In this document: piece by piece, positions 1-5,579 of the stretch
How positions within the stretch are numbered: the stretch's first letter is position 1
Layout of the letters: each line of letters begins with the position of its first letter
DNA from: an uncultured Clostridia bacterium
Lineage (GTDB): Bacteria; Bacillota; Clostridia; Oscillospirales; Ruminococcaceae
Assembly: GCA_947385505.1 (NCBI GenBank)
Contig: CANDLP010000179.1
Coordinates: forward strand, 1 to 5,579
DNA length: 5,579 nucleotides
Direction of reading: 5' to 3'
Program-made: the position numbers and the translations under genes
The notes under the pieces: generated by a model
What the model was told of the DNA's origin: nothing
The model's input: only the letters and a program-made list of their open reading frames with translations
The model's database searches: none

Positions 1-354
1 ACGTCGGCGCTGAACTCGGTTTATGCTCCCGAAACGGTTGTAGACGTTGTTGTTTTGATAGAGGAGGGGGATACCTCTAAGCTGCGCGCGGGATACTCCG
101 TAACGGCACAGCTCAGAACGGGAGAGGAAAAGATGCTTAATATGCTGCCATATTCCGTGATTTGTCAGGACGATAAAGGAGAATACGTGTATGTTTTAAA
201 GGATAACACGGCGGTAAGACGCAATATTGTCACGGGAATGGAGCTGTCAGACAAAACGGAGATCATTTCGGGCGTTACGGTTTCGGATAAAGTACTCAGT
301 TCTCCGAAGCTGGTTTATGACGGCGGAAGGGTGAGAGTAAGCTCGGTTGATTGA
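1..354 (+). CDS. HlyD/MacA-like membrane fusion protein of an efflux pump, C-terminal fragment
   Basis: The reading frame is open from the first base, so the gene starts upstream of the window; 117 residues of the C-terminus are visible, ending at TGA 352-354 with a second in-frame stop (TAA) directly after. The pattern of beta strands, the segment 'LRAGYSVTAQL', then 'LPYSVICQDDKGEYVYVLKDNTAVRRNIVTG' and a final 'TEIISGVTVSDKVL', is typical of the beta-barrel and membrane-proximal domains of efflux adaptor (membrane fusion) subunits. In Gram-positives these are membrane-anchored and work with MacB-like ABC exporters. No ABC ATPase or permease follows, so any partner genes should lie upstream. 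This is the last gene of its transcription unit: a repeat element and a strong terminator follow. The family call rests on C-terminal pattern only; substrate is unknown. Confidence 0.75.
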   Translation, partial: TSALNSVYAPETVVDVVVLIEEGDTSKLRAGYSVTAQLRTGEEKMLNMLPYSVICQDDKGEYVYVLKDNTAVRRNIVTGMELSDKTEIISGVTVSDKVLSSPKLVYDGGRVRVSSVD

Positions 355-374
355 TAATTCTTATTATAAATTTA

Positions 375-563
375 GGGGCTGTCTGAAAAGCCGCGATTAG
401 CACAATTTATACTAACTGCGGAGGCTTTCTGCGTCAAAAATGCTCGGAATACTTTAGTATTCCTGCGCTTTTTTCCTTAAAATCGTCACGCATTTAGCGA
501 AATTGCACTAATACCACAGTTTAAAAGGACGATTAGTAAATTGCTTTGTTTTCAGATACGCCA
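375..563 (+). mobile_element. MITE-like TA-flanked inverted-repeat element, copy 1 (189 bp)
   Basis: The element begins GGGGCTGTCTGAAAA and ends TTTTCAGATACGCCA. The ends are imperfect terminal inverted repeats, since the right end reversed reads GGCGTATCTGAAAA. It is flanked by TA at 373-374 and TA at 564-565. It encodes no protein. Much of the interior folds: TGCGT (430-434) can pair with ACGCA (488-492), and at its heart GGAATACT (446-453) pairs with AGTATTCC (456-463) around a TT loop. Copy 2 (1274-1434) matches it closely along most of its length, and copy 3 (4488-4552) is an internally deleted, inverted version. The TA flanks suggest mobilisation by a Tc1/mariner/IS630-type transposase, which is inference. 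A secondary insertion lies at 507-537. Confidence 0.75.
507..537. repeat. Short hairpin insertion inside MITE copy 1
   Basis: Compared with copies 2 and 3, copy 1 carries about 30 extra bases between 'gcgaaattg' and 'ttgctttgttttcag'. The extra segment begins ACTAATACCA and ends ATTAGT, so its ends are inverted repeats (ACTAAT/ATTAGT). The beginning resembles the ends of the hairpin repeat at 4374-4464 (ACTAATAACCA), suggesting a degenerate or short relative of that family. The resemblance is short, so this is tentative. Confidence 0.4.
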
Positions 564-614
564 TAAAAAGCGTGCAAAACCATATCCGAAAAGATGGTTT
601 TGCACGCTTTTTAT
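563..614. terminator. Strong bidirectional intrinsic terminator
   Basis: AAAAAGCGTGCAAAACCAT (565-583) is perfectly complementary to 594-612, and two more A-T pairs extend the stem to 21 bp around a 10-nt loop (584-593). The stem ends in an A-run on one side and a T-run on the other, so it can terminate transcription from both directions: the efflux adaptor gene on the + strand and the DRTGG gene (stop at 673-675) on the - strand. The left base of the stem overlaps the TA flank of MITE copy 1, so the MITE lies directly against the terminator. Confidence 0.9.
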
Positions 615-672
615 TTGTTGTTTGCCAAAAGTTTATAGTTTGGAGATTTCTAAAAAGATGAAAATAAAATTT

Positions 673-1023
673 TTAAGACTGTTTGGGGTTTCCAAGCCCG
701 GCTTCATACAATCTTCCGCAGGCTTCATACATTCTTAAATTAGTGATCAAAACAGGAAGATTGGACTCCGACGCCAGATCGATAATGCTTTCGTCTGGGG
801 TTTTTCCTCTTACAAAAACTATGCACACTATCCCCATTATATCGGCGGTGCTGACAACTTGAGGATTATTCAGCCCCGTCAATAATACGGCGTTATCTTT
901 TATGTAGGCTAACACATCGCTCATAAGATCGGAACCGCAGGCGGTGCGCACTTCTCTTGACAGCATAGCCTGCCCTGTAATCACACTCGCGTCCAGCAGT
1001 TCTTTAACATCGTTGACAGTCAT
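673..1023 (-). CDS. DRTGG-domain protein (small single-domain type)
   Basis: This 116-residue protein has the sequence character of clostridial stand-alone DRTGG-domain proteins: an N-terminal 'MTVNDVKELL', a central 'ACGSDLMSDVLAYIKDNAVLLTGLNNPQVVSTADIM' (residues 28-63), a hydrophobic strand 'GIVCIVFVRGK' and a closing 'MYEACGRLYEAGL'. DRTGG domains occur in phosphotransacetylases and CBS-domain proteins and are thought to be regulatory or ligand-binding; the biochemical role of the small version is unknown. It has no signal peptide and is probably cytoplasmic. In many Clostridia such genes sit next to hydrogenase-like iron-sulfur or anti-sigma-type ATPase genes, but here it stands alone. 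An in-frame GTG lies three codons upstream (1030-1032). ATG at 1021-1023 is preferred because AAAGGA/GGTGAT (1028-1041) is better placed for it. It has its own promoter and shares the terminator at 563-614. Confidence 0.85.
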   Translation of the reverse strand: MTVNDVKELLDASVITGQAMLSREVRTACGSDLMSDVLAYIKDNAVLLTGLNNPQVVSTADIMGIVCIVFVRGKTPDESIIDLASESNLPVLITNLRMYEACGRLYEAGLGNPKQS

Positions 1024-1065
1024 AATTATCACCGGTCCTTTTTTTATTTCCGCGTTTACAAAATA

Positions 1066-1094
1066 ATTATAACATATTCAACATAAAATTTCAA
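1066..1094 (-). promoter_or_regulatory. Sigma-A-type promoter of the DRTGG gene
   Basis: On the - strand, TTGAAA (1089-1094) and TATAAT (1066-1071) are separated by 17 bp, which is close to the housekeeping consensus. The leader to ATG 1023 is about 35-40 nt and contains the AAAGGA-CC-GGTGAT ribosome site. No operator-like repeat is evident. The spacer and flanks are strongly AT-rich. Confidence 0.8.
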
Positions 1095-1205
1095 CAATTT
1101 GCTAAAATTTTTATAAATAATATAAGGCTCATAAAACATTGCCGCTATGTGTCAGGTTATACTATTAGCAATCCACAAAAAAAGCACACAGTTTGTCAGC
1201 ATTAA

Positions 1206-1224
1206 AGCATTTTATCGGAATGCT
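1206..1224 (-). terminator. Weak terminator-like hairpin downstream of the GH5 gene
   Basis: Read on the - strand, AGCATT pairs with AATGCT around a 7-nt loop, followed by TTT and then A. It lies about 220 bp past the GH5 stop, beyond MITE copy 2 and the inverted repeat at 1226-1273. The stem is only 6 bp and the T-run short, so it may not function. No better terminator for the operon is visible. The surrounding stretch 1095-1205 holds no gene or clear signal that I can see. Confidence 0.3.
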
Positions 1225-1225
1225 G

Positions 1226-1273
1226 TAATAACCATTTCAACACAGGATAAAATCAAAGCTGAAATGGTTATTA
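1226..1273. repeat. Perfect 14-bp inverted repeat (TAATAACCATTTCA) hairpin
   Basis: TAATAACCATTTCA (1226-1239) is the exact reverse complement of 1260-1273, with a 20-nt AT-rich loop. The first 12 bases also begin the larger structured repeat at 4378-4460, and both elements end in TGGTTATTA. It therefore looks like a small member of the same dispersed hairpin family. Its right end supplies the TA (1272-1273) that borders MITE copy 2. It could also act as a transcript-ending or RNA-stabilising hairpin for the GH5 operon. Confidence 0.6.
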
Positions 1274-1434
1274 GGAGTTATCTGAAAAGTAGCAATTAGC
1301 ACAATTTCTGCTGACTGCGGACGATTTCTGCGTCAAAAACGCTCGGAATACCTCGGTATTCCTCCGCTTTTTTCCTTGAAACCGCCGCGCATTCAGCGAA
1401 ATTGTACAAACTTGCTTTGTTTTCAGATACAACC
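1274..1434 (+). mobile_element. MITE-like element, copy 2 (about 161 bp)
   Basis: It starts GGAGTTATCTGAAAAG just after TA 1272-1273 and ends near TTTTCAGATACAACC. The right boundary is uncertain because no TA follows directly. It aligns with copy 1 along nearly the whole length but lacks that copy's 31-bp insertion. The internal hairpin is GGAATACC (1345-1352) with GGTATTCC (1355-1362). Relative to copy 1, one T-A pair has become C-G, a compensatory change. The element ends about 9 bp beyond the GH5 stop codon, so the GH5 operon transcript runs straight into it. Confidence 0.7.
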
Positions 1435-1442
1435 TTGCGTTG

Positions 1443-2564
1443 TTATTCGGAGTACATTCCGATTATTGCGTCGGCAATTTCCTTTGAGTACCATTCGCAG
1501 TTATTTCTGTCAAAAATCCCGAAAAGCTCGTTTCCGCTTGTGTAATAATTGTTGTCCCACCATACGCAGGGGATGCCGTACTGCTTAGCCGTTCCCAGAT
1601 AGTCGCCGAGCCATGCAATGACCTCCTCGGTATTGTACAGAAAGTCGCCGAGTCTTTTTCTTACCGCACCGTATTCTGTTATCATAACGGGAATTCCCTT
1701 GCTTGTCAGCTTTTCGTCAATAAGCTTGAAAACTCCGGTAATGCTTCCTTTTTCCCAGCCCGTCCATTCGTAGGATTCCCAGCTTTCGCCGCTGTGATAT
1801 GTAAAGCTGTACGGAGTGTAAGCGTGGAGCGCCACTGCCGTATATTCGTCATATTCTGAAACGAAACCGTCAAAAGCGTCTTCGGTGACGGCGTTGGCAT
1901 AGGTGGATATCAGAAGGAGACGCTTGGAGTTTTTGCCGCCGGTTCCCCGTACCGTATCCACAAATATCTTGTTAAGACGGTTAACGCACTCTCTTTCGTC
2001 GGGTGTGCCGCCCGTCCACTCGGTAGGGGAACCCTTTATTCTCGCTTCGTTTAATCCTTCAAAAACAAGATGATCGCCGTAATCCGCGAATTGTTCCGAA
2101 ATCTGCTGCCAAAGCGCGGTAAACTGCGGCTCCACCTTATCCATACTTTCGCTTTGGGGCAGCAGCCATGTGTCGGGTTCGTGGTGGGTGTCTAAAACAA
2201 CAAACATTCCGTTGTCGATACCGTAATCCACAACTTCCTTTACTCTCGCCATAAATTCGGGTTCCACCGTGTAATCCTTGCTCATATGCTGCCCCCACGT
2301 AACGGGCACTCTCAATATGTCAAAGCCCTGATCCTTCACGGCGGTTATCATCTCCATTGTGGTCACGGGATTTCCCCATGCGGTTTCGTCCTCGCCGACA
2401 GCGTCAAGAGAGTTGCCCAGATTCCATCCTGTTTTCATTTCCGCCACCAATTCACTGGCGTTAAGGCCCCGCATTTCACCGTGTTTATTATTTTCTCCGG
2501 AACATGCGCATAATATAAATGATAAAACCGCCGCGCTAAAAAAAAGCGCAATTTTTTTCTTCAT
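1443..2564 (-). CDS. GH5 family endo-beta-glycanase lipoprotein (probably subfamily GH5_4)
   Basis: This 373-residue protein begins with a Sec signal peptide (MKKK, then a hydrophobic stretch at residues 5-20) and a lipobox L-C-A-C with Cys21 as the expected lipidated residue, so it should be anchored outside the cell. The rest is one GH5 (clan A) TIM barrel: 'GWNLGNSLDA' (46-55), 'WGNP' (63-66), 'LRVPVTW' with Arg85, 'DTHHE' with His127-His128, 'EGLNE' with Glu173 as the predicted acid/base, 'HAYTPY' with His247, 'ITEYG' with Glu297 as the predicted nucleophile, and 'CVWWDNN' (333-339). All expected catalytic residues are present. The pattern fits GH5_4, whose members cleave xyloglucan, mixed-linkage glucan or carboxymethylcellulose; the exact substrate cannot be read here. 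No carbohydrate-binding module or dockerin is present. AAAGGGAGA lies 8 nt before the ATG, and only 19 nt separate it from the GH51 stop, so the two genes form an operon. Confidence 0.92.
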   Translation of the reverse strand: MKKKIALFFSAAVLSFILCACSGENNKHGEMRGLNASELVAEMKTGWNLGNSLDAVGEDETAWGNPVTTMEMITAVKDQGFDILRVPVTWGQHMSKDYTVEPEFMARVKEVVDYGIDNGMFVVLDTHHEPDTWLLPQSESMDKVEPQFTALWQQISEQFADYGDHLVFEGLNEARIKGSPTEWTGGTPDERECVNRLNKIFVDTVRGTGGKNSKRLLLISTYANAVTEDAFDGFVSEYDEYTAVALHAYTPYSFTYHSGESWESYEWTGWEKGSITGVFKLIDEKLTSKGIPVMITEYGAVRKRLGDFLYNTEEVIAWLGDYLGTAKQYGIPCVWWDNNYYTSGNELFGIFDRNNCEWYSKEIADAIIGMYSE

Positions 2565-2583
2565 TTCAAAGTCTCCCTTTCCG

Positions 2584-4134
<1,551 letters not shown>

Positions 4135-4153
4135 TGAAATTTACTGCTAATTG

Positions 4154-4206
4154 ACTTACATATTATGCAAAACACATTTTTTAACCACTAAACATAATAT
4201 GCAAGT
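4154..4206. promoter_or_regulatory. Paired operator sites for the AraC-family regulator (predicted)
   Basis: ACTTACATATTATG (4154-4167) is the reverse complement, with 13 of 14 matches, of CATAATATGCAAGT (4193-4206). Because the core is itself nearly palindromic, the same bases can also be read as direct repeats, ACATATTATGCAA (4158-4170) and ACATAATATGCAA (4192-4204), matching 12 of 13. The pair is centred at 4180, which is also the midpoint between the two divergent -35 boxes, and each site lies 19 bp from its -35. Repeat and spacing are seen directly; binding by the AraC protein encoded at 4583-5407 is inferred. Confidence 0.6.
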
Positions 4207-4225
4207 TATATAGCATAATCCGTTA

Positions 4226-4253
4226 TTGAAAAAGATATTGGTTACTGGTATAA
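4226..4253 (+). promoter_or_regulatory. Promoter of the AraC-family regulator gene, extended -10
   Basis: TTGAAA (4226-4231) and TATAAT (4248-4253) are 16 bp apart, with TGG directly before the -10, giving an extended -10 (TGnTATAAT). This is the best + strand promoter in the intergenic region. Transcription would start near 4260, leaving a long leader of about 320 nt to ATG 4583. A much weaker alternative, TTGCGG (4530-4535) with TAATAT (4553-4558) and a 17-bp spacer, straddles the edge of MITE copy 3. Confidence 0.7.
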
Positions 4254-4373
4254 TTTCTTATACTCCGCTCCTGTGATTAAAATAATTTCAAACAACCTTA
4301 AACAGCGAAATAGCGGCAAGAGGAAAAAATTGTTTTATGAGAATATTTTATCATTTCGGAGGAATCAGATTTT

Positions 4374-4464
4374 ATACTAATAACCATTTGAATTGTGGAT
4401 TTTATCCACAATTCAAATGGTTCGGCGAAGCCGAAGTACCGCCGCAGGCGGTGGTTATTAGTAT
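4374..4464. repeat. Cloverleaf-like structured repeat (REP/MITE-like)
   Basis: A perfect 13-bp outer stem, ATACTAATAACCA (4374-4386) with 4452-4464, encloses three perfect hairpins. The first is 14 bp, 4387-4400 with 4404-4417, loop TTT; it can extend to 19 bp (4382-4400 with 4404-4422) at the cost of the outer stem. The second is TTCGGC/GCCGAA (4421-4426, 4430-4435), loop GAA. The third is ACCGCC/GGCGGT (4438-4443, 4447-4452), loop GCA. The last two are GC-rich in an AT-rich region. The ends match the small inverted repeat at 1226-1273. No protein is likely. It lies in the transcribed leader of the AraC gene, so it would be present in RNA. Confidence 0.75.
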
Positions 4465-4487
4465 TACTTTACAAAATTCTCGTTTTA

Positions 4488-4552
4488 GGGCGTATCTGAA
4501 AACAAAGCGATTTTGTACAATTTCGCAAATTGCGGTTTTTTCAGACAGCCCA
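4488..4552 (-). mobile_element. MITE-like element, copy 3 (65 bp, internally deleted, inverted)
   Basis: On the - strand it begins TGGGCTGTCTGAAAA and ends TTTTCAGATACGCCC. It is flanked by TA at 4486-4487 and at 4553-4554. Both ends match copies 1 and 2, including 'gcgaaattgtacaaa' shared with copy 2, but about 100 bp of the centre is missing. What remains folds through CAATTT/AAATTG (4518-4523, 4527-4532). It is opposite in orientation to copies 1 and 2 and lies about 30 bp upstream of the AraC start codon. Confidence 0.75.
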
Positions 4553-4582
4553 TAATATATTGCTGCCAAGGGAGCTGTTAAT

Positions 4583-5407
4583 ATGAAAATAAATAACATA
4601 GGCTACAATCATAAGCACGACGCGGATTTTTTTGTGCTGCGTCCGGAAGGTTCGGGAGATAATCTGCTGCTGCTTTTAAAAACTCCGGCGGTTTTTGTTA
4701 TCAATGGAAAAGAGCAGCGCACCGAAAGAAATTCTTTTATATTGTTCAGTGAGGGCACACCTCAAAATTATCGTTCGGACGGCGGAGAATTTGCCAACGA
4801 TTGGTTTCATTTTTCATATACTCAAGAAGAAAAAAGCCTGTTCGAGGCTCTTGAAATCCCCTTTAATAAGGTGGTCGAGATAGGCGATCTCAGTATACTG
4901 TCGCTTCTTATAAAAAATATGAGTTTTGAAAATTATTCCTCAAACCTATATAAAACGGATTCGATAGAGCTGTATTTAAAGCTGTTTTTTATAAAGCTCG
5001 GCGAAAAGCTCCATTCGGAGGGAGAAATAAAGATATCAAGCTGCTACGATAAAATGTCGGTATTGAGAGCAAAAATATACAGTATGCCCCAAAATGACTG
5101 GAATATTGACGGTTTGGCTCATGAGCTTACAATGAGCCGATCCCATTTTGAACACACCTACAAGAAAATATTCGGAGTCAGCCCCATGAACGAGGTAATA
5201 AACAGCCGCCTTGAACACGCCAAATTTATGCTTTCCACAACTGACATTCCCATTAACCTGATTGCGGAAATATGCGGATATAAAAGCGATATACATTTTA
5301 TGCGGCAGTTTAAATCAAGGATTGGAGCCACTCCTTCCGCTTACAGAGCGGAAATGCAGAAACAGAACCGTGCTTACAGCGTAAAAAGGCAAAAAAAGGG
5401 AAAATAA
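4583..5407 (+). CDS. AraC-family transcriptional regulator
   Basis: The 274-residue protein has the two-part AraC layout. The N-terminal part (about 1-140) is beta-rich, with 'FVLRPEGSGDNLLLLLKTPAVFVINGKEQ' and 'FILFSEGTPQNYRSDGGEFANDWFHFSYT', matching the cupin-like sugar-sensing domain. The C-terminal part has two helix-turn-helix units: 'WNIDGLAHELTMSRSHFEHTYKKIFGVSP' (173-201) and 'PINLIAEICGYKSDIHFMRQFKSRIGATPSAYR' (223-255), the second holding the family signature. The C-terminus is basic (KRQKKGK). The ATG is set by AAGGGAG eight bases upstream. It diverges from the GH51-GH5 operon and is the obvious candidate activator of it, with paired sites at 4154-4206 between the two promoters. 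The inducer is unknown; arabinose, xylose or an oligosaccharide is inferred from context. It is a single gene, probably ending at the hairpin at 5514-5558. Confidence 0.92.
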   Translation: MKINNIGYNHKHDADFFVLRPEGSGDNLLLLLKTPAVFVINGKEQRTERNSFILFSEGTPQNYRSDGGEFANDWFHFSYTQEEKSLFEALEIPFNKVVEIGDLSILSLLIKNMSFENYSSNLYKTDSIELYLKLFFIKLGEKLHSEGEIKISSCYDKMSVLRAKIYSMPQNDWNIDGLAHELTMSRSHFEHTYKKIFGVSPMNEVINSRLEHAKFMLSTTDIPINLIAEICGYKSDIHFMRQFKSRIGATPSAYRAEMQKQNRAYSVKRQKKGK

Positions 5408-5513
5408 AAAGCACAAAAAGCAAGTTATATCGCAGAATAATCAATTGTAACCTTTCTTTTTCTGTGATATCATATACTCACAGGCGGTAAGCCAATCTGA
5501 AAAGAATCCCGAT

Positions 5514-5558
5514 AAAAGCCGATATAAAAACTTCAGGTATTATGATGTGACGGCTTTT
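5514..5558. terminator. Possible terminator after the AraC gene
   Basis: AAAAGCCG (5514-5521) is complementary to CGGCTTTT (5551-5558), followed by one more T and then GG. The loop is long, 29 nt. The A-run and T-run on either side would allow bidirectional use, which would suit a - strand gene converging from beyond the window. It lies about 107 bp after the AraC stop. Nothing else recognisable is seen in 5408-5579. Confidence 0.4.
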
Positions 5559-5579
5559 TGGCGATCTTAAAAAAATAAA

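Larger units (their letters stand above)
4254..4582 (+). other. Long structured leader of the AraC gene
   Basis: About 320 nt separate the predicted start of transcription from the AraC ATG. The stretch holds a cloverleaf-like repeat (4374-4464), MITE copy 3 (4488-4552) and, just before the ATG, AAGGGAG eight bases upstream. An unused strong ribosome-site sequence (GGAGG, 4359-4363) has no start codon at the usual distance. The frame from ATG 4337 runs through both repeats and is probably not a gene. I recognise no known riboswitch or T-box. Confidence 0.5.

Noticed and set aside
541..738. 65-codon + strand frame over the terminator
   Set aside because: It starts inside MITE copy 1, runs through the terminator hairpin and overlaps the DRTGG gene in antisense. 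There is no ribosome site.
1226..1434. CRISPR array or multi-unit tandem repeat
   Set aside because: The repeats are inverted or dispersed with no regular spacers.
4374..4464. tRNA-like reading of the cloverleaf
   Set aside because: No TPsiC loop, anticodon arm or CCA context; the stems are far longer than in a tRNA and the GC-rich loops are three bases.
4337..4555. 72-codon open frame in the araC leader
   Set aside because: It reads through the cloverleaf repeat and MITE copy 3, so its codons are dictated by repeats. The purine-rich sequence before its ATG is too far away for good initiation.
5463..5482. TGTGA-N10-TCACA inverted repeat resembling a CRP site
   Set aside because: The spacing is 10 rather than 6, the interior is not symmetric, and it lies after araC rather than before a gene in view.
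5495..5504. ATCTGAAAAG match to the MITE end
   Set aside because: Only 10 bases match and no second end or TA-bounded element is present, so it is probably chance.
5484..5579. - strand frame open from the window edge, with hydrophobic 'FISAFIGILFRLAY'
   Set aside because: Only about 30 codons, no visible start, and it overlaps the putative terminator. It could be the tail of a gene beyond the window but cannot be supported.

Overview
This window looks like chromosomal DNA of a low-to-mid GC Gram-positive from the Clostridia, most likely a Ruminococcus-like or other Oscillospiraceae plant-fibre degrader. The evidence is a clostridial-type DRTGG protein, a Sec/lipobox lipoprotein cellulase-family enzyme, an intracellular GH51 arabinofuranosidase, strong Shine-Dalgarno sites and sigma-A promoters with AT-rich spacers. 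The genus assignment is inference; there is no rRNA or marker gene here.

Layout, left to right. Positions 1-354 hold the C-terminal end of a membrane fusion (HlyD/MacA-like) efflux adaptor on the + strand. It is followed by a 189-bp TA-flanked inverted-repeat element (copy 1) and a very strong bidirectional terminator (563-614). A short - strand gene for a DRTGG-domain protein (673-1023) has its own near-consensus promoter (1066-1094). The gap 1095-1442 carries a weak terminator-like hairpin, a 48-bp inverted repeat and copy 2 of the TA-flanked element.

The core of the window is a carbohydrate-use locus. A - strand operon of two genes, GH51 alpha-L-arabinofuranosidase (2584-4056, no signal peptide) then GH5 glycanase (1443-2564, lipoprotein), diverges from an AraC-family regulator (4583-5407, +). 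Two divergent promoters (-35 boxes at 4129-4134 and 4226-4231) flank a pair of inverted 14-bp sites (4154-4167 and 4193-4206) exactly symmetrically, with 19 bp between each site and its -35. The simple reading is that the AraC protein binds these sites and controls both the operon and itself in response to a plant-wall sugar. The GH5 enzyme would cut a beta-glucan or hemicellulose backbone outside the cell. The GH51 enzyme would remove arabinofuranose from imported oligosaccharides. No transporter for them lies in the window.

The most unusual content is non-coding. Three copies of a MITE-like element (189, about 161 and 65 bp) occur in 4.2 kb. Two are flanked on both sides by TA, and two carry an internal hairpin with a compensatory base change. 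A second hairpin-forming repeat family, beginning (AC)TAATAACCA and ending TGGTTATTA(GT), lies within, next to or close to each of them. One copy of each family lies inside the roughly 320-nt leader of the AraC gene, where together they may shape its expression. I see no defence system, CRISPR, tRNA, rRNA or new multi-gene system here.
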